A stretch of 64,000 bases of DNA from Oegoconia quadripuncta (GCA_949316235.1 OX438741.1:10282124-10346123); one strand, 5' to 3'. Numbered from the stretch's first letter, positions 23,201 through 37,700 are shown. The notes: generated from the letters alone by a model not told the origin. Made by a program: numbers and translations.

Positions 23201-26200
23201 TACTTTTCTGTGTTCAAGGTTCCTTGGTAAAAATGGATTAAGAAAACCCGGTTTTTTAAAAGTCCGCACCAACAGTTGAGTGAAAAACGCACTTGGTTAT
23301 TAGTTTCAGTCACTCGTAGGGGATTTTCTTTAGACCAAATACGATTATTGTTGCGGTTATACATACCGTTATTGCTAAAGTTAGATTCGTCTGTCCAAAT
23401 AATATTATCCAAAAAATTTGGATCTTCGAGCAATCGTGCCTGGATATCAAGACAGAAATTTTTTCTCCTTTCTGTATCGCCCGGAAGTAATTTTTGAACC
23501 AATCGTCCTTCAACATAACTCTTAAAACCGTGTTTTTTTAATACACGGTGTATTTTACTTTTTGAAACTCCAATTTCATGTTCTCCTTCTCTCACCGATG
23601 CTTTCGGAAAAGCCGAAAAGTAAATTAAAATACCAAGTTCTTCGTCGTTGATCGTATGGTTTTCTTGCTGTGGTTCTCTTGGGCGTTTATCGAAACGTCC
23701 CAGAGTTTTCAAATTGTTCACAAGCCTTTTCAAAACTTTACGAGACGGTATTTGTCTATCAGGATATTTTACGCCATACCACCGCAAACTTCTAGAGATA
23801 TCTTTATCGTTCAAAAAATATGCTTCCATTAGATCAAAACTTACTTGATATGCCATGTTCGCAATAAATTAACACAATAACACTTGTGTAAGTGAATTGA
23901 GACTAAACAGATCAATATCCGAAAAACAAACGCTCGCACATACTGTTCCATTTTCAAATTTAAGAACAACATTTAAAAATATCACTTCTTTTTAAAATAT
24001 CTTAAAAAGTATGCATTCAAACAAACGCTGTCATAAACTGTTCCATTTTCAAATTATAAATTATTTATTTTTGTTTTTAATTTGCCTTCTGTCTAGCTTA
24101 CAGAGGACGTATTGAAATACAAGTTTTATCATTTCATCTACACGTGCACTTATAATAAGGAAAACTATGTTAGTACCTATTTTATGAAGTGGGTACTTAT
24201 TTACGAATAATCAATGCTATCTTTGGAATGATAATATCGCTACTTTTCGAACGTCGTCGGCAATAAATAACTTTCTTGAAATTTGACTCAATCATTTTAT
24301 GTTGTTCCTTTCTTTTAAAATACTATGTTACTTAGGCAGAGTTATTATTTTTTAGCTATTCTTTCGATTGGCATCATAAAAGTAGGGTGTTTTTTTTTTC
24401 ACATTTAAGTCGGTTCGATTCCCAGCCGAAGCAAGTAATTTTTAGAAAATCTATGAATGCAGAATTACTAACTTTTAAAAATAACATAAAGTCTTCTTTG
24501 AGCAAAATTCACTATCTACGATATTTAAGGTACTTCCCCTTCATGTCCCATAACTTTGGGACGCCCTGTATACCGGATGAGTTTTTTTTTCCCGTAAGGA
24601 AAAAATATGCCATATTAGGTAAGTGAAATGGAAGTTATTGGCGTAGGTAGTTTAATTTTTTTTTTCAAAAACATTTTCTATCATCGTATTATGCGAAATT
24701 TGGAACTCATATTTTCTTCAAATTTTCTTTATTTATTTAATTTTATGATGTAATTATGTTGAATAGGCTACAAACGCGACCGTTAAATGACACAACGCTT
24801 TATTCTATGATAGTTTCGAAAAAAATAAATATCCTATTTCCTTAAGAAATGTTCTAACACATTCTTCTTCTAATAAATGTTGCTGCTGTACTGTTCCCCT
24901 TACCTTTAGTTTTCCCTGTTTCACGAGGAAGACCGGTGTTTCAGGCATCGGCAGGAAAGCCACAAGGTGTATCACGGGTATGGCGGTGCAGATCCACATC
25001 ACAGCCGCGAAGGATAGCACGTCGCCGGCCACGTAGACCACCAGGTAGCCAAGGTTCTGGGAGAGGATGAAGAGCGAACCCAAAGCGCCGCGAATGTTGT
25101 CCGATGCTATCTGTGGAAGTTTGAAATTTCAAGGCAGGATTCCTTCAAGGATGATTATGAGCAGTGGCATGCACAGTGTTTTGTCATAGGGTAGGCAGAA
25201 AGATTTTATATGAAAATTTATTTGCTTTTAAATGAAAAAAATTTTTGATGAAATATGAATGAAAAAAAAAATTCATTGTAGAAATAAGCAGAACCTGTTG
25301 TGTCGTCTCTATTATGTTGTATCTGTATGTTTTTTTTTCTTGTGTGCAATAAATGAAAAAAAAATACAACTACAATATAAGAACTTAGTCTTGTAGTAAT
25401 GCTGGCAACTATTTAGAATATTTCTGTTTACATCAGTATGAATCAGCTGTCTTGACAATGGAGGAAAGTTGCTAGGGTAGGCACTGCCTTTCTGCTGTAT
25501 GGAGGGCACGCCACTGGTTATGAGAAGTCGTGAAGTCAGTGAAGAGCAATCGTCACATTATATTCTGAGTAAGGAACGCGAACTCATGTATGAATGAACA
25601 CCAACATTTTCAAAGATCATGAGAATGCAAGAGATTGGTGGCGCGCGTTTGGATCTCCTGGTCAATTTTAATTTTCCTGCGTACACAATATTTGCACAAA
25701 GACGGTGTGTATAAGTCCCACTAATGTGGTTTTAATATTTTTTTAATTTTTTTAATTTTTTTTTTAAATTATTAATAAAATAAATTAATAAAAAAAAGTA
25801 GTTTTAATAAACTGGTTTTGAATTAGCAATACCAGTCTCTATCAAATAGAATTACTCGCCTCTTTCAAGTAGAGTGGTGTGACGACGTAGCAGCCCGCGC
25901 ATGCGATACCGGCGACGGCCCGGGAAGCTATCAGTGCCCAGGGTCGCAGGGAGAACAGAGTGATAGCCCAGCTGATCTGTTGGATGGCCAGATTATTCAG
26001 TAAAACTGAAATTCAAAAATTTCTTCACCTATTTCTTAAGACTAACATTGGATACTGAATCGAAGTATAATAAATTTTTGTTTCTAATTATTTATAAATC
26101 ATGGGGTTCCGGGTCAGTATGCTACCACCTTCGGCCTCATCTTCACATAATAACAGGTGTGATTGAGGTCAAGAATTTTTAACCGCCTCCGTGGCTCAAT

Positions 26201-29200
26201 GTAAACATCATTGAGTTTACGATTCGGAGGTCGCGGGTTCGATCATGTTTAAGTACTCGGTTTGGTTGGTGGTAGGGCATTTTAAATGTCTGCCTGGCTA
26301 GCTACCACCATCTTATCTAAATCTGCCGCCAAGCAGCAATGTTAATACCATTGATGTGTTCCGGGTGAGAGAGATAAGATAGCCAGCCCCCCAAATGTGT
26401 TGGGCTTTTCGGGTCAGAACGCTTCCACCTTCGACCTCATCTTCACTTAACATCAGGTGTGATTGAGGTCAAATAGCAAACCGTTGAGCATAAAAAAAAA
26501 CGTATTGCAATGCCGAATATAGATCACGCCCGATTTACCAATCAACTGTATAAGTGGGGCCTCTAAGACTTGTAGAATCTCAAAGACTTTATTTGACAAA
26601 ATCTTATGACTACTGAGGCTCAAAGTCTAGTCAAGCACCTATGACTAGTATGGCCTCGAAGACTAGTAACATCAGGTGTGATTGAGACCAAGAACCAACA
26701 CGTTGTGCATTTTTATGCACAACTTGGTCTAAAAGAGCTAACCCGTTGTTCATAAAAAAAAAGAAGCGAAATCATTTGGATCATCACCTCCCCCATAGGA
26801 TTCCAGAGTGACCGGTTGGAAGCGGACTGCATCCGGCGATTTAGGCGACCTTTATCAGGTCGTCTGTCCACCTCGTGAGTGGACATCCTAGGCTGCCCTT
26901 GCCGGTACGTGGTCTCCACTCGATAACTTAAATGCCCCACTGCCCATCTGTTACTTGCTAATCCGCTGGGCTATGTCAGTGACCTTCGTTCGCCTACGGA
27001 TTTCTTAATTCCTGATTCGATCACGTATAGTGAAACGCCGAGCATCGCTCCCATCTTAGATTATACGTGAATAATCGCGTCGGTGGCTCAGTGGAGGAGA
27101 CACAGTCTCCCAATTTGGGAGCTCCAGGTTCGATCCCCAGGCAGGCCATGTACCAATGAGTTTTTAAATTTAATTCAATTACTTATGTGCATTTATCCGA
27201 CTGCTCTTGAACGGCGAAGGAAAACATCGTGTCAAAACCTGGATTCCGGAGAAATAAAAATTCTAAGGCATGTGAATACCCCAACCCGCATTGGGCCAGC
27301 GTGGTGGTATATGGACCCTACTCCCTCATTATAGGAGGGAAGGCCTATATCCCTGCAGTGGGATATTTACAGCTGATGACGATGAATCTAAACCGACGGA
27401 TAACATTAAATTTTTAAATTGTTACTATTGCACACGTGGTCCACTAGGCATGCACACTGAAAATCTTTGAGTCTCAAATCCATGATTATTAATTTAGATT
27501 CCTCAGATATGATAGTATTTATTATTATTAATATTTATTCGGAACATCAATTTATATAATATTAAATAAACATTGATACTAGTCTAACATATCTTGACGA
27601 CCTGTTTGGTGTAGTGTTAGCAACTCTGACCACTATACCAAAAGGTTGCGGGTTCGAATCCCGCTAGGGGCATAATGTTTGTATGACGAATACGAACATG
27701 TGTACCCGAGTTATAGATGTTTTCATTTATAATAAGTATTTTGTATAATAAGTAACACAAGCCTATAGTTGCTTACTGTGGAACTAGATGGCGCTGTGTG
27801 TATGTCTAAGGATATTTATTTATATTTATTTATTTATTTATTTATATCTATCTAGATAGTGGCGCCCACTAGGTGGCATTAACCCTCGTAATTGAGAACA
27901 CGGCAAAATTTAACTGTTGTGAAATTGTCTGTCAATTAAATTCTCCGACTCCACCTGATCACAGTGGTCAGTTGTTTACGGAGTTAGATATATAATTATT
28001 GACCCGGAAACGTTTGATCCACTTTCAGCTACAACTGATAAACAATCAACTCCTATTGAATGGATAATTGCCTACGGCGAATGGTTGCGCTGCTTAAGCA
28101 TGCGATGGTGGCCGCAGAGTTTGTTGTATGGTGGTGTAAGTTAAAGTCTAAAGCGGTAGGTATATACTTTTGTCTTGTCACAGTCGTAGAGGTTACAGGA
28201 AGATAGGATACAGAAATTGTGTTTTTTTTATAAATGCTTCAATTGTTGCCAACGTTCACAAATCGAGAGTGATTATAATAAATAATAAACATCTTTCATA
28301 CACACAGCGCCATCTAGTACCACACTAAGCAACTAGGCTTGTATTATTGATACCGGATGGTTGATAAACTATACAAATATATTTTTTTTTGTAAATAAAT
28401 ACATATATAAATGAAAAACATCCATAACTCGGAAACACATGTCTGTATTCATATTACAAACATATGTCCCTAGTGAGATTCGATCCCGCGACATTTTGGT
28501 ACCTATATCAGTCAGAGTTTCTCACCACTACACCAAACAGGTCGTCGATTTTGAATTTGGAATTAATAAAACTCCAGGAAGTATGAAATTTATTATGTCA
28601 CATTATTGAATTTGGAACCATGACCGTGACGTCAGTAGGTGATAGGACATTATCTATGACAATTTTAAAACGAAAGTTTCATGCACGTTGATGCATGGCT
28701 TATCGGTGTATGCTCAGGAACACTAAGTACTTGTATTGCTAACTATATCCTGCCTCCGAATTCTAAATGGCTCGATAACCGACATTCGATTCGCTATCGG
28801 ATGTTTCAAATTTCTAATACGTTTTCGTTCACGGAAACGTAGGTATTCCAAATTTGAAACGTTCTAGTACCTATCCGTTCCGTACCTATGACCTACGGCA
28901 TTCTGTTGTGGGGAAATGCCGCGGACATAAATTGTATCTTTGTTCTGCAGAAACGAGCGGTTCGCGCGATTTACAAACTAGGCCCCAGAGTGTCTCTTAG
29001 GAATAAATTTAAAGAAATTAATATATTAACATTAGCATCGCTATATATTTACGAAAACTTAATGTATGTAAGAAAAAATATAGAATCGTTTAAGAAAAAT
29101 AGTGATATACATAATGTTAATACCAGATATAAAAATAAACTTGCTGTTCATGTCAGCCGTTTACACACAGTCACTAAGTCATTTAAGGGGCAATGTATAC

Positions 29201-31680
29201 GCTTTTATAATAAGGTTCCAGTGGACATTCAAAATTTACCTTTAAATAAATTCAAAACCATCATAAAACAGACATTATTTACCAAAGGCTATTATAAAAT
29301 TTCTGACTATCTGGATGATAAGCAAGCATGGACATAGACCGCTCGGCGATATTCAGCCTAATTATACAATATAATATAATTGTAACCCAAACTTATTTAA
29401 AAGAGCAACCCTTGAGTTTCTTGCTCGTTCTTCTCTGGGGAATCTGCTTTGCGAATGAGCAATAATGTCAATAATTTTAATATTAAGATAAAAAATGTGA
29501 CGTTTTCAAGTGATAATCTTTATCCTACGAAATAAATATTGTTTGACTTTGACTTTGACTATCGATTATCGATCCATTTTTAGAATTTTAGCATATTTCC
29601 CTGCTCTCCGCCTCGGTAAAAGGAGATCCGCCAACGCTTATGACTTGAGATGATTAATTGAAAAAAATCCAAGAAATAATATGTACCTACTGACAACCCA
29701 CATTCAATTCTCGTGTACGACAATAGAATAACATTAAGCTGATAATTGATTTGCTGGAATAAACTAATTTGAGTTCGATGATGATGAATGACATTGATAA
29801 TGCAGCAGACGACATGTATGTCAACTTTTTGTTTTATTCTTGGTACAATAGCAACATAGAGGAGCTAAACACACAACACACACACTCAGTGAAATTTAAA
29901 AAAACGGTGCTTAAATAGTGTCCAAAGGAAAAAAAAGGCTATTGGTCGAGTAAACTTCAATTGTGATTGATGTCAAATACCAACCCGTTGTGCATTTTTT
30001 TATTTTTATTTTTTTTTATTAAAAACTGGTTTCGCGTTTGACTACAATCTCACCTGATGGAAAGTGACGATGAAGCCGAAGATGTATCACGCGCACCCAG
30101 TAAATGCCTATTCACTCTAGACTTGAAGATCCCAAGGTTGTAAGTGTCGGGAAAAGTCGGCATAAAAGAAAGCCAAAAAAATTTGGTTGAATTAACAAGT
30201 TACCAATAAGTTGTCGTCGCCTGATTTTCATACGTTTCTCATAGTACGGGACGGGCATACTAGTTTTATGCCAAGCAGATATCTGTGTATTTGTCCAGCA
30301 TTATACTTAGTAATCTAGGTACCATTTAAAGACAAGTGGAATCTACCACAAGGTGGAATTCAGCTACATTTATAAGACATTACTTTTTTTGATAAAAAAA
30401 AGTGTGCTAAGAAAGTGCTTTGAAAGGAAAAAATTGTGTCAAAGTTATTCAATATTTTAACAACTTGAAATTGTCCCTTTTGTATTTTCGTAATTAGACT
30501 AGCCTAATTCATTTTAGATTATCCTCCTTCGTGGCTCAATTTTTACGTGTCGGCGGAGGTAGCGGGTTTGATCTCCAGCAGGGTACATATTAGTACTCGG
30601 TTTGGTTGGTGGTAGGACATATTAAATGTCCGCCTGGCTAGCTACCACCATCTTATCTAAATCTGCCGCCAAACAGCAATGCTAATAGCATTGTTGTGTT
30701 CCGGTTGTCAGAGATAAGATAGCCAGTCCCCCAAATGTGTTGGGGTTTCCGGGTCAGTACGCTTCCACCTTTTACGTTTATAAGACATTACTTTTTTTTG
30801 ATAAAAAACGTGTGCTAAGAAAGTGCTTTGAAAGGAAAAAATAGTGTCAAAGTTATTCAATATTTTAACAACTTGAAATTGTCCCTTATTTATTTTCGTA
30901 ATTAGACTAGCCTAATTCATTTTTGATTATATGGCACGTGCCATACAAGCACACAATTTTCCTCAGCTATTTTTCTTGAATGGTTATTATCATGTGAATT
31001 TATAGCTAAATCTAAAACCACTCAGTTTAATAAGCGTAGTTAATGGATTTGAATGTTGTTACCTACTTAATTGTTTAATTTGATATGAAATCAAAACGTG
31101 TCTAATTGAAAATAATAATTTGCTTTTCAATTACACCTGATGTTAAGTGAAGATAAGGTCGAAGGTGGAAGCGTACTGCCCCCAAAACCCCAACATTTGG
31201 GGAACTAGCTATCTTATCTTTGACAACAGGAACACATATAAGATGGTGGTAGCTAGCCTGGCGGACATTTAAAATGCCCTACCACCAACCAAACCGAGTA
31301 CTTAAACCTGGAACCCGCGACCTCCGATTCTTAAACCCAATGCTGTTTAAATTGAGCCACGGAGGCGGTGAAATTCGGTAAAGAAATGAGGAATTGTCAT
31401 CAATAGATTGGTACAGTTTCACATGAACCTGGTTATGTCTTTTGATAGATATATGGAAAAAAATTGTGTATTACAAAAAGTTTAAAAACCCAAAAACCGG
31501 GCGCCATTTTGGATTTAATCATAAAATGTAGGTAACTTACGATACTCCAGGGCTCAAGACAAATCTAACAACATTGTGCACTTCATCAGACAATGCTGTA
31601 CGCATGGGCACATTCTGGTCCTCAAGAATTTGATATTTTTGCCATCGACTCGCTAAGAAGAAGCTGAACTTTACATCGGC

Positions 31681-31720
<40 letters not shown>

Positions 31721-34700
31721 AGATTGTTACATATGTGTAAACTAAGTTATTATTAGGTATGTATAGAAATGATTTCTGCCAGAGCGGACTGGGTCCATTC
31801 AGAAACACTGGGCGGAGTTAGTTATATGTTCAAGGTGTTAATATCAAAAATTCATGTTGCCCTACGTATTTAATAAACAATACTAAGCTAGTATACTAAG
31901 TACAAATTGTTACTAACTCACTAATAAATTATGGATTGTATGATCTGAAACAAATTTATTTGTTATTGTTATGTGGCCTGCCCACTGCCACTTTACTTAT
32001 TAATCCGCTGGGCTATGTCGGACTTTGTTTTTGTAATCACAAAACTATAAAAATTACTTTGTCTCCCTTTTAAATGCATTTTTCTTGTATTGCATTGCCT
32101 GTGATGGGTAAACACTCGTTAAAGGCTAGCGTTAATTTAACACGATATAGTCATTAAACCCTCTGAACTTATAGGTACATGAATTAAAAAAATGGCACGA
32201 TCTAACCTTAGTTATGATAATTCTAACTAGGTACTTAGTTTATATTGTAATAGTAGTTTACTATTGACTAACGCATTGGTGTAGTGGATGAAAATGAAAG
32301 GTTGCGGGTTCAAATCCCGCGAGGGGTAAATAATTGTGTGATGAATACCAACATTTATTCCCGAGTCATGGATGTTAATATAAATATTTATGTATGTTTA
32401 TCCGTTATCTAGTATCCAAAGTACAAGCTTTGCTTAGTTTGGGACTAGATGATAGGTGTGACTGAAATATTTATTATGATTATTTTTACGAACGAGGGTT
32501 TGTTAGATCAATTTACTGATTTTCTTCATTACATCGAATTAATGCATTAAAAAAAAAATTATGCACAACGGATTGGTACTGGACCTCAATCACACCTGAT
32601 GTTAAGTGAAGTTGAGGTCGAAGGTGGAAGCGTACTGACCCGGAAACCCTGTATTGTATAAAAAAATACGAGGCTAACTTCCGTTATGGTTCAGTTTTGG
32701 AATTATCGTTCAAACTAAGCGTGATTGGATCCCATTGTTGCAATTTTAGAGGCTGTTTATGAGTATGCAGGCTATTTCCAATAGGTCCCTCATCTTATTT
32801 GCGGATTGGCTATCTTATTTCTGACAACCGGAACACACAACGCTATTAACATTGCTGGTTGGCGGTAGACTTAAATAAGATGGTGGTAGTAGCCAGGCGG
32901 ACATTTAAAATGAGGGGCATTCCCAAACAAATCAAGTATAGATAGATAGATAAACGTTTATTGGTTTCTCCAGTCACACACATACATTAAATAATATTTA
33001 CAAGTAATTAATACACATAATTTAGACCACAGTACAGTTGCAATAAAAACAGAACATATAAAAGTACACGCAAAATATAGGTACAAAAAGTATGTGTGTG
33101 CTGCAGTGGCACAAATGGGCCATAGCTCAGTGTCGGATTGCTCAAGAGCAAAACACTGATTTTCAGCTATTACCCTTAAAGAGGGAAACGGATACAATAT
33201 TTCTATGTTAGTGCAAACGGCATAAATAGTTAACTACCATCATACGACATTATACTTAGTATTAAACATGAACCCCGTTGGAGATCAAAGCCGCGACCTC
33301 CCGATTCGTAAACCCTATGTTGATTACATTGAGCCACGGATGAAGTTTAAAATATGTGTGATATACTCACAACCAATATAAGTGAGGTTAGCATTGTAGT
33401 CATCTTTCTGCCCCATCTGTCGGCGAGGTCACCGACGATGAAGCCGCAGAATACGGGCGGCAGGAACGTGATGGACGCCATCCAGGAGATTGTGTCGTCT
33501 GAGATGGGCTCCGGCGCTGGACCCCCCTCCATCTGTAGGAGGGGGGTCATGGGCGACTGCCAGCCCATCACCATGCCGAAATTCAGCACTGGGATTGTGA
33601 CTGGAACAAAAGTTTTTGGTTATTGGACAGCCAGAAGTATAGGATCCACAAGGGATGTCTGAGAGAAATTGCTTGTTGTGTTTGTTTAGTCTTATAAAGA
33701 GGTTATTTAAAAATATTACTCTATAGTGTGTAGGTATATTAAACAGTTTTTGGATTTAGTGAAACGTTTAAGGAATTTTATTTTAAAGTCGATTGTCGTC
33801 GTCGTCGTCGTCTTCGTCGTCCGTCCCTCCCCTTGAACCTAAACGTTTATTGTTGGATACGTGAAAACAATCACGGCGTAGTATATAAAACGAAGAATAA
33901 AAGGAAAATAATCAATCAAATCAATCAATCAAATACGCTTTATTGTTTAAATAAGGAAGGTACATTTCAATATCTTATAGAAACTACAAATTAGGCGGCC
34001 TTATCGTTAACAGCGATCTCTTTCAGGCAGGTTCCATCATCGCGGAATAATTTACTTAATTTATTGATAATTTTATTGCACACGAGTACACATAAAAATC
34101 AAATAGATACTACATACGGAATATACACAAGTATACTAGCTTATCTCTAAAAAGAGATTTCTTCCATCAAGACCCTGGAAATGTGAAAGAAAACAGGTTC
34201 GATAGGATAGACGATACGTGCACAGAGAAAAAAGGGAAAATAAATAATTTAAAATTAAAAGAGTATAATAATAATGCTTCTAATAATGATAAAATAAATA
34301 CCTATTTAATATCAAGTAAAACTATCATAGCTAAGTATTTATAAAACAATAAAGTCCGCATATTGTGACGGGTAACTACGCAACCGTACACTGCGCGTGG
34401 CCCGACACGCACTTGACCGGTTTTTGAATTTGATCGAGAAGTAATTACACCGTGTGTTGTGACGTCACTTTTCTATACCTAATTGTGTGATTGAGGTGAA
34501 GTACCAACACGAACCTTTATGTAATACAATAGGTAATGCGTAGGTACTCGCACATCAAAATCACATTTATTTCCGTGACCAAAATTGGTATCCTTGATGT
34601 GTCGATAGAACATTGTCGGAATATTAATCCGAGTCTAATTTGACAGATTATAAATAATTTTGTCGACCAGTTTGGTGTAGTGGTTAGAAACTCTGACCAC

Positions 34701-37700
34701 TATACCAAGAGGTCGCGGGTTCCAATCCCGCTAAGGGCATATGTTTGTACGATGAATACAGACATGTGTACCCGAGTTATGGATGTAGTTTATAATAAGT
34801 ATTTATTTACAAAAAGAAATGTATTTCTGTAGTATATCAACCATCTGGTATCCACAACACAAGACTATAGCTGCTTAAAGTGGAACTAGATGGCATTGTG
34901 TGCATGTCCAAGGATATTTATTTATTATTATAATTATTTTATAAGTCAAGAGTGTAAATCATAGTTGCAAAGTTCATTACTGCGATGTACGTTACTGAGA
35001 AAGTTTATCATGGCGACGTACGTTCTTTACTGCGATGTACGTTACTGCCAAAGTTTACCATTGCGACGTACGTTATCATGAAAGTTCTTTACTGCGACAT
35101 ACGTTATCACGAAAGTTCTTTACTGCGATGTACGTTACTGTGAAAGTTTATCATTGCGAGGTACGTTGTCGCGAAAATTCTATACTGCAAGGATATATGT
35201 TTACTGGGTTTGGTTGGTGTTCGAGCATTTTAATCGTCCGCCTGACTAGCTACCTAGTAGTACATACTCCCTCATATACGAGGGAAGGCCTATATCCCTG
35301 CAGTGGGATGTTTACGTGCTGATGATGATGTTTTTGGACCGTCAGGTTCAGAATTTGCAATCACACATCAAGTTCAAACGATTAATCTTTTATCGTACAT
35401 CTTCGAATTTCTAAAGAATATACCTATTCTTATGCAGTATACACAAGAATGATATTCGATACTTGCCTAAAATATAAGGGTTTATAAATAGTTTAATCGT
35501 ATGACTATAATAATAAAAAATATTTATTATCTCACCACAAAGAAATATGTACATTGATTAAATAGTAATGTTAGGTAAATACAAACAAATTTCTTTGTGA
35601 GAGACTGAAGTCTGAATAAGGTTCGAAACCTATGCTACAGATCTCCGGGCTCTCACTCCCTTACTATTGGGTCTTTACCTATGAAATTGGAGTATATTTT
35701 CTTCGTTAATCATTTGTACCAATTCCTGCGATTTTCAAAGCTATATCCAAATTTGTTTTTTATTTGGAAAATGGTATATTATTTCAAGGTTTCACATGAA
35801 ATATTTTTTAATTTCTGGGCTAAATCACATAATAAAAAAATTTGAACAGAGCTCTTTTCATGTGCTTCCCATAATCATTTCTTAGATTCGCTGAAACTTT
35901 TATAAAGCGGTTACTTTTAAAAATTAAATGTTTTTATGGAGGAAACAGTCTTAATGAAATTCTTCATACAAAACGCCAATTTCATAGGTAAAGACCTAAT
36001 ATTAGACATTACAACAAGAGCACTATGTCTGCACTTAGGACTATACAACAAATTATTATTATTGTCGGTGTCATTTAAGTGGCTCGTGGCAAGTTTGACC
36101 ACTGACATGATGTTACGCACAATTATTTCTAGTAATTACTAGCTAGTAATCAGTAATGTTAAAGTAGTAGCAAGGTCAAGATGATTTCAACTGGGAATCA
36201 CTAAAAATAGCTGAAGGTACACGCAAGTGTCACATGGATCTTATCTGGCGGATGAGTATGACATGTTTGTTTATATTGTACTCTCTATGCTTTTTGTGAT
36301 GTCAGTGTTTGAGAATTTAAAACATTCCAAGACATAATTAGCAAAATATCCGTAAATTTTAGTTTGCAGTAAACTGAATTTTGCGCGAAATATGCTTATA
36401 CATTTAGCGCTTTATGATTTTAATGTTTGACATAAGTAAGAGAGTACTTATGTCATACATTACATAAGTACTCTACTATTTCGGCCATTCGAAAGGCCTA
36501 ATAATAATAAAATAAAAATAAATTAATATTCCGAGTATAAATTTGGAAATATCAGTGTAAAATTTAACATTAGCATCGCAATATATTGTTAGAAAGAATC
36601 GGGATTTTTTTTTTCTATTATTTTTGGCATAGTAGGTAGGTAGTGGATATCCTGTAACTGATATGATGATGATCTTGAAATACAAGGTATAAAAACACAC
36701 TTCCTGTTCATGTCAGTCGTATGTAATTACTTTAAAAACTTGCTAATGTTATAAATGAGAAAGTTTAGATGTTTGTTTGTTTATTCGTTTGTTGTTCAAT
36801 CACGGCGAAACGGATGAACGGATTTGCGATGAAATTTGGAAAGTAAAATATAGGATAGTTTTTATCCCGATAAAGAGAGTAGTTCCCGCGGGATAAACCA
36901 ATTTCTGCGATAAAGTTAGTCCACGCAGGCGAAGCCGCGGGCGGAGAGCTAGTAAATAAATAAATATTTCGGACACTTACACCAATCATCTAGTACCAAA
37001 CTAAGCAAAGCTTGGATACTAGATAACGGATAAACATACATAAATATTTATATAAACATCCAAGACTAGGAAATAAATGTTCGTATTCATCACACAAACA
37101 TTTACCCCTCCCGGGATTCGAACCCGCAACCGTTGGTTTCGCTGATAGGGTCACTATCCACTACATCAATCGGTCGTCTGATAAATAAAGTGTATTTGTA
37201 ATATTTGTGTAGTTTATCAACCATCTGGTATCCATAATGCAAGCCTAGTTGCTTAGTATGGAACTAGATGGCGCTGTGTGTATGTGCAAAGACATTTATT
37301 ATTTATTCCATGAACATATCCCCGATACACCTGACCTGTTTGGTTTGATGTAGTGGTTAGAAACTCTGCTGCTATACCAAACGGTCACGGGTTCGAATCC
37401 CGTTAGGGGCATATGTTTGTATGATGGATACGGACATGTGTACCCGAGTATACTGTTAACGACACTCTTGCTTACGAGCAACTTTCCCCAAGGAACCATA
37501 GTCGAATTCGATCAAAAAAAATTCGATTACCCATTCAAAGTAAACCATTCTAAAATCACCTTTAGCATGGGAGTCCATGACCATAGCCGAATTCATCCGA
37601 AAATTATTGGACTTCCATACTAAAGATGGTTTCAGAATGGTTACTTTGTATGGGTAACCTAATGGTTCCTTGGGGAAACTTGTTCGTAATTAGGAGTAGA

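Larger units (their letters stand above)
22449..24568 (-). mobile_element. Tc1/mariner-superfamily transposon, 2120 bp, near-intact
   Basis: Starts CAGGGCGTCCCAAAGTTATG and ends with the inverse, each flanked by TATA (TA target). The inverted repeats are both 268 bp (22449-22716 and 24301-24568). One full-length transposase ORF lies between them. Confidence 0.92.
17122..24903 (-). other. Transporter intron 4
   Basis: A 7.8-kb intron containing element M5, the 19.4-kb duplicated repeat, an RTE fragment, M2 halves and the mariner-type transposon. The stretches 18470-19390, 20720-21290 and 21600-22380 show no further features beyond an AT-dinucleotide run near 22060-22081. Confidence 0.85.
25977..33370 (-). 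other. Transporter intron 2
   Basis: A 7.4-kb intron of SINE1, SINE2, SINE4, RTE and CR1/jockey-like fragments. 27400-27590, 27850-28270, 29570-29990 and 31375-31680 hold nothing I can name. Confidence 0.85.

Noticed and set aside
25977..26005. Alternative acceptor for transporter exon 3 at 26006
   Set aside because: It is a CAG, but using it places TGA in frame after exon 2 and breaks the family alignment. CAACAG|ATC keeps the frame.
34971..35190. CRISPR-like appearance of the 31-bp repeats
   Set aside because: Units are contiguous without unique spacers and the DNA is eukaryotic; it is a minisatellite.
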